NCBI GenBank assembly: GCA_029449235.1
Contig: JANATG010000001.1
Span: 1,922,001-1,986,000 of the forward strand
Direction: 5' to 3'
DNA length: 64,000 nt
Source: Linnemannia schmuckeri
Lineage: Eukaryota > Mortierellomycota > Mortierellomycetes > Mortierellales > Mortierellaceae
The notes beneath the pieces were generated by a model that was given only the letters and a program-made list of their open reading frames with translations, was not told the DNA's origin and ran no database searches. The position numbers were made by a program, and so were the translations under genes. Shown piece after piece: positions 48,853 through 58,400 of this stretch (the first letter of the stretch is position 1; each line of letters starts with the position of its first letter).

Positions 48853-50796
48853 TTATGGAGGAGTTCCTGTAGGCGATGATGTTGCGTTGGCATAATCAAT
48901 CACCTTACGCAGAAGAAGGTTCCTATGCATGTCATGTCGAGCATGAGCAAAAAAAAGGGGGGTTTCAGTGTTAAGGTAGGAAACTGGAGGGAATCAATGG
49001 CGACATTGGTAGACATTTCATACCTGGCAGAAAAGGATTTCATGATGGCCTCGCAGTGAAGGAGGTAGTCCTCGGGTATCGAATCCGTATCCAAGCTAGA
49101 GACCATCGATTGTTCCAATAATTGCGAATCACTACGATTTCAAAGGGAGGGGAGGGGGGGAGGTAACAGTATGTAAGAAAATAGGACAAGCTCCTTCATA
49201 TCTTTTTTTTTTTTCTTTGATAGATGCCCCATCGTTTTTGACGCGTGAGAAAAAAGAAACGACGGTGAGTGTGAAAGCGTGGCTGTATTACCTTTCTTGG
49301 TCCCTCCTGTCCAGCTCTACAGCATCAATGACAAGCGTCCAATCCTTGCTTGCCACCGTCGCTGTTGTCGCTGTTGAAAAGGAAGAGGACTTATCGTCTC
49401 CGACGCTGACATCTCCTCGGGCACCCTTATCAGCCGACCGACGCGAGGTCCTGAAGGAGGATTGTAATGTAGAAGAGCTCATGGAGTTATTCCTGGCCAG
49501 GAGTGTTCTTCCAGGTGCTCCTGATGAGGATGAGGAGGGTGGTGATGTAGATGGTTGCGGTGGGGCGGTGGCTGAGTGGGTCTGGCTTTCGTCTGTTGTA
49601 CCTCCCCCGCCGGTTCCTGTGGTAGTGGTAGTAGTAGCTTTCAGTGAGGACGCTGACGAAGAAGTGGATACCGCCCCTACACCAGCATCAACACCACCGG
49701 ATCCTGTTCCCATTCCAGTTCCAGAAGCAGACGCGGAGGGCGGTGACAACGACGACGAAGGTCCTCCCAACGCCCCTTGCCCCTCCTGTCCAAAAGATTG
49801 AACAAGCCGAACATCCATAACCTGTAACTGCGTCAAATAAGACTCTACATTCTTGACAACGCCCGAACGAGGATCAAAATCCATAGTGATGCACTGGGAT
49901 TTAGGGATGGATTCGAGGATCTCGGTTTCGAGGGGGTCGCTCTCGAAGATGTAATGGATATGCGGGTGGAGGGTTCTTGTCTGGACTGAGGATGAGGCTG
50001 TGGGTAGCTGTGGTGGTGTAAGTCCTGAGGAAGTTGACATTGCTGCTGTTGCGGTGGTTGCTGTGGCTGTAGATGTGGAGGAGGTGATATAGGGGTTGTG
50101 ACGTTGGGGTATAGGCGCCGTCGAGGACCGATGCATCCCCACAGACATTAGAACACCACCATCACCACCTGACAATGGAGCCCCACTGCTCGAAAGTCCT
50201 ACTCCTGCGGAAGAACTGGCACTCTTCAAATGCGAGATGTCTGAACTCACAGACCGCGGCGGATGTAGGCTGACAGAAGACGACCTAGTCATTATCGTCG
50301 CCGCTGCATTGGTTCCTCCTCCAATCCCTCCAATTCCTGCTCCTGTAGGTGTTGCCGATACAGACGGTTCTGGTGCGCTTGTTATTGCTGTAGCGGTGAG
50401 GATCTCGTGGGGCGCGCTAGGTTTGTGGGCTTGAAGGACCACAAAGGGGAGTGTTGGCACCGCTGCGGCCATTATTCTTTCTCCTGGAGTGTGAGTTGTG
50501 TAGGTGTCTGGTAGAGTAATGCGAGCAAGCGAGCGAGCAAAGTGAGCTCCTGAGTTCCTGAGTTACTGTTCGCGTGAAAAAAAAAGTTGATGTCTTGGTT
50601 GGATGGTCGTCGGTCTGCGTTGGGTGATGAAGTATGAATGTCAAAAAGAGAAAAGGAGCGCACCCGCAGGAAAGTTCAATTGCTTGACCAATGCGTCAAA
50701 TTGGCAGTCACCCATCCACTCAGGCACGAAAGGTACAAAAAACTGATTTATGCGTGTAAATGGATATGCAAATTCTAGACTTTTATGAGCGACCAT
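48853..50796 (-). CDS. Unrecognised conserved-looking protein with Ser/Gly/Thr-rich insert
   Basis: Four exons (50796-50664, 50483-49292, 49131-49024, 48922-48853) close exactly in phase to 500 residues; all introns are GT-AG. Ordered blocks are split by low-complexity. The N-terminal block holds EFAYPFTRINQFFVPFVPEW, then FPAG|ERIMAAAVPTLPFVVLQAH. A middle block has HPHIHYIFESDPLE, then PKSQCITMDFDP. A C-terminal block has WTLVIDAVELDRRDQE, EDYLLHCEAIMKSF and LLLRKVIDYA. Between them lie Ser/Gly/Ala-rich runs of 100 or more residues. I do not recognise the family and assign no function. No membrane segment or catalytic motif is apparent. The start is just 68 bases past the RPA43 stop on the same strand, so its promoter must overlap the RPA43 3' end. 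Confidence 0.75.
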
Positions 50797-50864
50797 GACG
50801 ACAAAGTGCAAGTAGGGGAAAAGAGGAGAGATAAAGATGAAGAACAAAGGAAGAAAATAAGAAA

Positions 50865-52267
50865 TTATGCCTTGTCCTTCTTGTCCTTCTTCTCCTTCTT
50901 CTTCTTCTTCTTTTCCTCGCCGCTCTCAGCAGAGGTAGCAGCAGCAGCAGCGACTTCCTTCTTCTCCTTCTTGTCCTTCTTCTCCTTCTTGGGCTCTTCC
51001 TCAGTAGAGGCAGCGGCGGCAGCAGCAGCAGCAGCCTTCTTCTTCTCCTTCTTTATCCTCTTGGTCTCATGCTCGTCTTCTTCTGGTGCAGACCGCTTCT
51101 TTTGTGAGGAGGAGTCTCCAGAGAGAAGGGGCGAGTGCTTGGGGAGCATCGAGGGGCGACGAGTCATAACGGGAACCTTCATCAACGATCCCGTCACAGT
51201 CAACATGTCGTTTGTCCTGACAAGCCTGTTTGTTCCATGTTTTAATTGATTACACACGAAAGATTGCGAGTAAAAGAAGAAAAGAAAAATTGTGGTTAGA
51301 TCAACAAGTCTCTCCTCTGGAAAAGGCGCCTTCTACTGAAATGAACGGAACTTGCTTTCTTCCACACCAGCTGTGAAAACATTATGGCATGCAAAGTCAA
51401 AAACTTACTCGGAGACTTCAAACTCGATGACGCCCTCGTGTCCAATGCTTTCGTCCGTGCTCTTGTGAACCCACTCTCCGCTCAGAAGGGAAGTAGCCAT
51501 GAGAGGCGAGTCGGGATCGCCGTTGGTGCTGTCGGAACCGTTGTAGCTCTTGTTGGGGTTGAACACATATTTGTCCTTGGGGATGAACTCCGAGGGGATC
51601 GAGGCGTTGAAGGTGCCGTAGAGCAAAAGACCAATATGATCAGGCGATTGCAGATTGATGGTTCCGTCTATCAAAATCGATTGATCATATCAAAAGCAAA
51701 GGGCGAGTTTTGTTAGGCTTGACTCTCCCAGTAAGCTTTTCCTTTGCGATGCTGCTCCATGCGATATAGTTCCATGAAAGGAGAGAACAAGCGATTGGCG
51801 AAAAGCAAAGGCTATCGATCCTAGTACGGTGAGGTAAAAAAAAGAATAAATAGGAGACAAAGACGTACAGAGGGTGGATCCCTTGACGGGTCTCCAGACC
51901 AAGAGTTTGACCGAGATCCAGAAATGGCAGTAGGGCGAGTCGTACATGATCCTTCCCGATGTCTGCAACAGCTTCAGGTCCGAATGCGCCAACACAACAC
52001 CGTCCACCTGAGGCATATATCTATCGATTCAAGTATGGGAAGACATATCATCAGCACTTGCTCTTTGCTCTAGATCAAAGTAGCCTTTCAAGAAACGAAT
52101 GATATATAGTAAACAAATGGGACCTACCTCATGAGGAATCCGTTCAATTGCTCATGAATACCCTCGATAGGCTTGTTGGCAAAGCATGGAGGCAAGTGGA
52201 TATATAACTTGGTCTGAACCTCCACAAAGGGTCCTCCAGCCTCTCCTGTTGTTGTCGATTTTGGCAT
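50865..52267 (-). CDS. RPA43: DNA-directed RNA polymerase I subunit RPA43
   Basis: Pol I stalk subunit (with Rpa14 in yeast) that contacts Rrn3 during rRNA transcription. The start MPKSTTTGEAGGPFVEVQTK leads into the Rpb7-like N-terminal domain (LYIHLPPCFANKPIEGIHEQ, LLRY/YMPQVDGVVLAHSDLKLL). The OB fold follows in later exons (FWISVKLLVWRPVKGSTL, NLQSPDHIGLLLYGTFNASI, WVHKSTDESIGHEGVIEFEV, then RTNDMLTVTGSL). The C-terminal tail is a Lys/Glu/Ala-rich array with an Ala10 run, which looks like the disordered basic tail of fungal RPA43. About four short introns; the exon joins agree with the domain order. The stop at 50865 lies 68 bases from the next gene's start. Confidence 0.9.
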
Positions 52268-52926
52268 GGTTTATGTGATATGGATATAAAAAGTTGAAGT
52301 GTTGATAGGTCCTGCTTTTGTTTCCGTTGATATCCAGTTACAGCCGTCAAGACGAGAAGGAAGGGATGTCAGGCAAGCCGGAAAGAGAGAGGAAGAGAAG
52401 GACGATGGAAGAAGGGAGACTGGTGATGCAAGCAGTCAATCCGAATGGGCGAGTGAATGTTCAAACAACAAAAAAAGGGCCTCTTTCAACGATAGTGCAG
52501 TTTGGACAAAGAAAAAAAGTGAATTGAGGCAAATTGTGGTGGCTTGTGCAAACAAACGTGTTTTCTTTTTTTCTTTCTTTTTTTTTTTTTGTTGATCTGC
52601 GTGCTGCTGGCATTCACAACATACCCAGGCATGATCTAGTGCTTGTGAATAAGGGTCTACCCTGAGGAAAGAACTATCGCTGCTGTTCAAGTCCTAGCTA
52701 GACTCCTGCCATAACTACCGCCTAGACCATCATGTTCTCAGTCATATCTCATAACGCAACATGCCTCCCTTTTCTCGAAATAAGCACGCAAGCTGCCTTT
52801 GATGCAAAAAATGCATTCACAACAACAATAAACACTTTGCAAAGAGACAGTTTAAGGAAGGTATTTTTGTTGGATTCGTGGCTCCAGAGCTTTAATGAAG
52901 AATAAAGTGAGAAGTGGTTGTCGAAT
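52268..52926. other. Intergenic region RPA43 - RPL9
   Basis: 659 bases between two minus-strand genes, holding the RPA43 promoter and the RPL9 3' flank. A T-rich run sits at about 52561-52590. No RNA gene recognised. Confidence 0.4.
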
Positions 52927-53502
52927 TTACTCCTCGTCGGCACCCTTGAGCTGGCCCTTCTGGGAGACGTAGATACCATCCAAGAACTTACGGATATCCT
53001 TGTTCTTGACAGTGGTGGCCTGCTGGATGTTGGCAGCGGACTGGGAGACGTTACCGAGATCGTTACCGATCAAGGTGATCTCATCCTTCTGGTCCTTGGA
53101 GTGGAAGATAGTGACACCCTCCAACATGGGGACCTTCATGACGATCTTCTGGCCCAAGAAGTTGCGGATCTCGACGGACTTCTCATCATCGGCAATAATG
53201 ACGTTGATGGGGAAATGGGCATAGACGAAGCGCATCTTGTACTCGTAACCCTTGGTGACACCGACGATCATGTTGTTGATCAAGGAGCGGATGGTGCGGA
53301 GGCAAGCGACGTGCTTGCGCTTGCCGTGCCAGACAACGAGGCGGATGCGAGCGGTATCCAGCTTGACAATGTCCATCTCAACGTGACGGAAGTTCTTGTT
53401 GAGGGTACCGCGGGGACCGGTAACGGTGACCTGACGGGCCTTGACCTCGACCTTGACGCCCTCGGGGATAGCGAGAATCTCTTCCTTGTAGATATCCTTC
53501 AT
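52927..53502 (-). CDS. RPL9: 60S ribosomal protein uL6 (RPL9)
   Basis: A single coding exon of 191 residues, the same length as the yeast protein. MKDIYKEEILAIPEGVKVEV, VTGPRGTLNKNFRH, KGYEYKMRFVYAHFPIN, VEIRNFLGQKIV and IRKFLDGIYVSQKG are typical of eukaryotic L9. It forms part of the large subunit near the sarcin-ricin loop and stalk base. The ATG at 53502 was chosen because the in-frame codons just upstream lie across a TTTGCAG|GAC acceptor-like site, which suggests an intron in the 5' untranslated region, common in ribosomal protein genes. Confidence 0.97.
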   Translation of the reverse strand: MKDIYKEEILAIPEGVKVEVKARQVTVTGPRGTLNKNFRHVEMDIVKLDTARIRLVVWHGKRKHVACLRTIRSLINNMIVGVTKGYEYKMRFVYAHFPINVIIADDEKSVEIRNFLGQKIVMKVPMLEGVTIFHSKDQKDEITLIGNDLGNVSQSAANIQQATTVKNKDIRKFLDGIYVSQKGQLKGADEE

Positions 53503-54556
53503 TGTGTCCTGCAAACGCGTGAGAAAAAAAATGGATACCGTTCCATGTTAGTCTCCTTTGTTCTCACTATGATTGGAGGGTGGGGTGTAGTGTAGAGAGT
53601 ATTGGGCACGGTCTCTCTTAGTTGTATGGTTGTTGTTGAACCGAGAATATAGCTCGTTTCATATCCGAAGCGTCCCGAGTAAGATAGCTGCTGCTGCTGT
53701 TGAGTGTAGCTGCTGTACACTGGTCTGCTTGACTGAAGAGCTACTCGTATGTACAGCTGACACTGACTGTTTCTTCACTGCTGGCTCCTGTACACGCAGA
53801 ATAGTCTTGCTCTCTTTTCAAAGAGGCCCAGTGTCTACGTGCCAAGTCCTGCTCATTCCAGACGAGATGAAATTATTAGTCCCATCCTGATCGTAATGAA
53901 GTCAACGAGACACTATGAGAGTCCTGCAGCCATTAGGTTTAAGAACATCCCGAGTCCCGAGTCCCGAAAAGTATATTTGTTGGCGTAGCAGTCGATGAAA
54001 CGATGACGAGTAGCGATGGATGGTGTCGGTATGATCAATATCGCAATAACGGGATAGATGGATGGGTTGTATCGATCCATGGGTAGCATCGTTGGGATTG
54101 AATGCATATATTTGTCGCTGTCACACACTGTCACTACGCACAGAAATAAAATAGAGGAGGATCAAAATTATCGCAGCCAGGGGGAGAATAATATCCTCGT
54201 CCACCAGAAAGTGTGGCTTTGCTCAAAGATGGCCAAGGACGCCACCAATTTTTATTTCAACTCACACACTCACACCCAAAGATCAAGAAGCGTTCTCCTC
54301 CCTTTATTCGTAACCTACAGTTTTCAATTGCTGCTAAAAACTCAAGCTGCGAATCAGAACGCGATCAGTTTATGAATTGATTTTGGTATTGTAAACCCTT
54401 AGTGAAGTGCATTTTGGAAGGTGGCTGTAGTCCCTTTACATATACTGCGCCGCTTTACTTTCCTTTAGAGATATAAATTGTGCGCCACAACGTCATGAGC
54501 TGCAATAGTGCCCGGAGAGAAAAGAAAAAAAAAAAGAAAAAAAAGACAATAAAGGT

Positions 54557-54730
54557 ACGAGCGTGGCGCTCTCGCTCATTCAACCTCAGCAAGCGAGCGA
54601 GAGACAGAAGATCGAACTCGGCAGTGTCTATGAGGAGCAGAGTCAATTGACAGATGCTAATCATTGAAGTAAGAGGCCAGTGATCTAGACCTCGGTGGAC
54701 CTGCGAGAGGCGTCAATTGACATGCAGGTA
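54557..54730 (+). repeat. Direct repeat copy 1 (about 214-bp period, polyA-associated)
   Basis: First of two diverged copies, e.g. TCATTCAACCTCAGCA matching TCATCCAACCTCAGCA in copy 2, and CTCGGCAGTGTCTATGAGGAG matching CTCGGCAATGTCTATAAGGAG. It is preceded by an A-rich tract (54522-54545) and followed by A25 (54742-54766). It carries two GTCAATTGAC palindromes and a 9-bp stem (54569-54577 with 54595-54603). Confidence 0.85.
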
Positions 54731-54936
54731 TTTAAAAACAGAAAAAAAAAAAAAAAAAAAAAAAAATGACACGAGTTTGTCGCTGTCGCTCATCCAACCT
54801 CAGCAGGCAAGTAAAAGACAGAAGACGAGCTCGGCAATGTCTATAAGGAGGAGGGTCAATTGACATAGATGCTAACCATTGAAGAAAGAGACCGGTGATC
54901 TTGGCCTCGCCGGACCTCTGAAGGGCGTCAATTGAC
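54642..54936. promoter_or_regulatory. Four copies of the palindrome GTCAATTGAC
   Basis: Perfect 10-bp palindromes at 54642-54651, 54712-54721, 54855-54864 and 54927-54936. They sit at two equivalent places in each repeat copy (70 and 72 bases apart). They could be dimeric factor sites or simply sequence inherited with the repeat. Confidence 0.6.
54742..54766 (+). repeat. Poly-A tract between the repeat copies
   Basis: 25 A in a row directly after copy 1 and just before copy 2, as in head-to-tail polyA-tailed elements. Copy 1 is itself preceded by an interrupted A-rich tract. Confidence 0.85.
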
Positions 54937-54948
54937 ACACAGGCAATC
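54771..54948 (+). repeat. Direct repeat copy 2 (about 214-bp period)
   Basis: Begins ACGAG like copy 1 and stays alignable base for base to the second GTCAATTGAC with only 1-3 base shifts (palindromes at 54855 and 54927 against 54642 and 54712). The strong stem of copy 1 is lost here. Divergence looks like roughly a fifth of positions by eye. Confidence 0.85.
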
Positions 54949-55482
54949 CGCTGAAGGTTGACAAACACAAGCGGATATTGAATGAAGCACTCCCTGGATG
55001 CATGTACCGACTCCTGCACGGACGGAGGAATACTGCGCAGAATGCGCGAGAGGGAGACCGATCCTTTTTAGGAATCAATGGGCCATGGAATTCTGAAAAG
55101 ACAGCCAGCCAGCCATGATGAGAAATTGTGTCCAATGGATACAATAGTTAGAGGTACTTGTATAGAAATAGGGTTGCTTCGATCTCGTTTTTTTTTCACG
55201 TCAGCACATCCATGCTCACACTCATAAGTGTATCATCGATGAGCGAACAGAGAGCATAAAAAAAAAAAAAAAAAGATTTTTTGGGTCCATTTGTTCCCTG
55301 GAGCAAATTGGAGCGCCCACTTTCCCTCCTCACAGTGGTTAAAAAGGCAACTATGGTTTGACTTCTTTTCTTTTTTTCCTTTTTCTTCGTCACGCTCGTT
55401 ATTTTTCCTTTCTTATTCCCCTCCCTCCTCCCCTTTCCCTCTTTCGTTTCTCCAACCAAGAACTCGACTCTCATTCTTTAAA

Positions 55483-58400
55483 ATGATCGTCGCGCCTGGC
55501 CCTATAGCTCGGCTGTGCGGAAACGACTCCTCAGAGGTACAGATTCCCCTCATTCTCTTTTGTTACAGCCAACCAATATACAAACGAACACACTCCGCAC
55601 TTTCACCCTGTGCTCTTACTCTCTGTGCGACCCTCACGCTCATCTCCCTTTTTCGGTCATTCTTTTTTGTTATGGTATAGGCACCGTGGATCGACAATGA
55701 CTTTACTCCGTGCTTCCATCAAACGTAAGCCACCACCTACTCCCTAGTCTTGTATTCATCAACAAAAAATAATCCGAAGAGAGGAGGGTGCATGCACCAA
55801 GAGTAACGATGACTTGATATTATTTTTTTTCTTCTGGGATCGTTTCCATCTTTGTACAACTTGTCCTCCTTGCAAGTTGGGTCTGATTGATGAGCTCCCT
55901 TTCAAGCACTCTTGTTCGACCAATGCGATTCAACTTCCGGCCAAAGAAGGTTTTTGTTATATACTCTTCTTCAGCCCGCAGTTGTTTAGCATACTCCTTT
56001 GCAGATAACGGCCCCATTTTCATTCTTTTTTTTTTCACCTCCTGTTTCGACCAATTGTCACGCTTTTCTAAAACCGGACTGACTGACACTCTTTGCCTAT
56101 CCTGCCCTTGCCTCATAGTGTTCTCGATGCAGGAATCCCAATCGTATTCGCCACTTTGTCGTTCGTTACTATCATCGGCACCGTCATCTTCAAACGCTTG
56201 CGCAAGAACCATACAGGAGATCAGTCAGGCTACTTGCCCATTTCAACTCAGGAGGACAATCTCAACGGTTCAGAAACAGATATCGATGACCAGGAGCTCC
56301 TCGACCAGGATGATGCACCCTTGAACCCCGCTGAATCTAATATGCACCTCGGTCAGGTGCCATCTGGACGACAAATCACTTTCCGCGATGCATTGAAAAC
56401 CCTGGCTGCCTTGATATCCCTCGGAATCTCAATTACATGGCTGATTGCTCGCTCGAACGAGGACAAGAGCACCTATCTCTATCTGGCTCCTCTGGTCTCG
56501 ACAATTGCTTGGGTGAGTGTCTTCTTCATCATTTCAACTTGAAAGAGAAGGATGCATCAACTAAGGAGACAATTCAGGAAACCATTTTATCTAAACAGCA
56601 AGGACTGGACAGATAACGACCACCTTTGCAAAAAAAAAACAATTTCCCACGAGCAAGCGATAGTGTGCGAACACAAGGTGCTCTTTCACTTTTCCGACTT
56701 CTAGGACCAGGCGGAGAAGCAGGAGTAGAGCTGAGAGACCGAGCAGAGAATCTCCGCTCGTCTCAGGTCACAAAGTTCAATTATCATTGGCCAGCACCCT
56801 CCCCAACAACTAAATGGACCGAAGTTGGCGCCTCGGCTCTTTTGCCTTGCTCCGTCTGACTTTACTCGTTTCAAATGGATAACTTAACTTCTTGCGAGAT
56901 GTCAAAGCTCGTACCATAGGCCAACTCAATGTTTCTAACCCACTTGTTTACTCTCACTTGTCTTTAGACCTATATTTCCGCTTTAACAGTACTTCACCTT
57001 GTGCGTCCTCTCAACCCATTGGTCTCGCTCGTTCCTCACTTCTCGGCTTTCTTCGTTATCAACTTGCCTATCGCTTTGTTCCGACTTCGCTCTCAGGTCA
57101 TTCACAAGACTTCGGCTCTTGAGCTTATTCTTGACTCGATCTACTTTGCTGATGCTATTGTCTTGGCCATTCTGGCCTTGACCTCTGGCAAGTCGACTCG
57201 TGCGTTGGTCGCCAAACCTGGCGCACGCGTTCCTTGCCCTGAGGCTTATGCTTCAGTTGTCGATCTTGCTTTGTTCTCCTGGGCGGATCCTCTTATTCGC
57301 CTCGGATTCAGCCGTCCCTTGAACAACGAGGATATTTGGGATTTCCGCCTGAGCGACTATTCCTCTGTTGTCATCCATCACTTTCGCCAATCCATTCTCG
57401 CCACTCGCAAGAACTATCCTTTCATTATCCGTCTATTCATCAACTTTAAGAAGCGACTCTCTATTCAGGTTGTCTGGGCTATTTGCTGGAGTCTCCTCTC
57501 CTTTGCCGGTCCCTTTGCACTGGAGCGCATTCTCCACTTTGTGAAGAACAGGGATACCATTTCGGTTGAGTGGGGATATGTGTACGTTTTTGGTATGTTC
57601 TTTGGAATGTTAGCGGCCACGATTACTCAGTCGCAGATGCTCTGGCATGGTCGCCGTATCTCGATGCAACTTCGCTCTATTGTCGTCGGAGAGGTGTACG
57701 CTAAGGCTCTTCGCCGCAAGGATCGTGCTGGTCAGACCCAGAAGGAATCGAACCCCGGTGCAGACTCTGACGATGAGGACAACGAGATGTTTACCTTTGG
57801 TGCCATCAACAACATGATCTCCAACGTAAGACAACTTCCACTGATTTTTGATCTTACAAACTGATGTGAGGTGTGGAAATATTAGACATATTTAGAAGCT
57901 GATTACCCTTTTTACTGATTACCTCTGCTGAAATTTTTTAATAGGATACCTCCGAAATCTCGAATGCCAGTGCCTATTTGCAGGATATCTACATTCTCCC
58001 TCTTCAGATCACCCTTGCCATCTTGTTCCTCTACCGCATCCTGGGCTGGTGTGCCCTCGCCGGTGTCTTCACCATGGCCTGCTTCATCCCATTCAACCTC
58101 TACCTCACTAGCAAAGTCGAAAAGATCCAGGACGACCTCATGAAGGCCACCGACAAGCGCGCCGAGCTCATGAACGAACTCTTGCAGGCTATCCGCATCA
58201 TCAAGTTCTTCTCCTGGGAGCGCAATTTCTACCGCAAGGTGGATGAGGCCCGTGAGCGCGAATTAGCTCGCTTCCGCCTTCGCTTTACTTGGTGGATTTT
58301 CGGCACTGCTCTCTGGTTCGGCACCCCCGTCACTGTCACCATCATGACCTTCTTCACCTACACCAAGATTGCAGGAAACATCTTGACACCCGAAATTGCA

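Larger units (their letters stand above)
53503..55482. other. 2 kb divergent intergenic region with tandem repeat (RPL9 / ABCC)
   Basis: Gap between RPL9 (-) and the ABCC transporter (+). It has a short CCCGAGT tandem (about 53949-53966), an AT-variable part, a two-copy ~214-base direct repeat with poly-A tracts (separate entries), a 15-17 A run at about 55258-55274, and a CT-rich leader (55355-55450) before the transporter. No protein gene is convincing. Confidence 0.6.

Noticed and set aside
54557..54948. Repeat pair considered as a CRISPR array or tRNA-derived SINE
   Set aside because: Two copies of ~214 bases are not CRISPR-like, and no convincing tRNA head with A and B boxes was found; origin left open.
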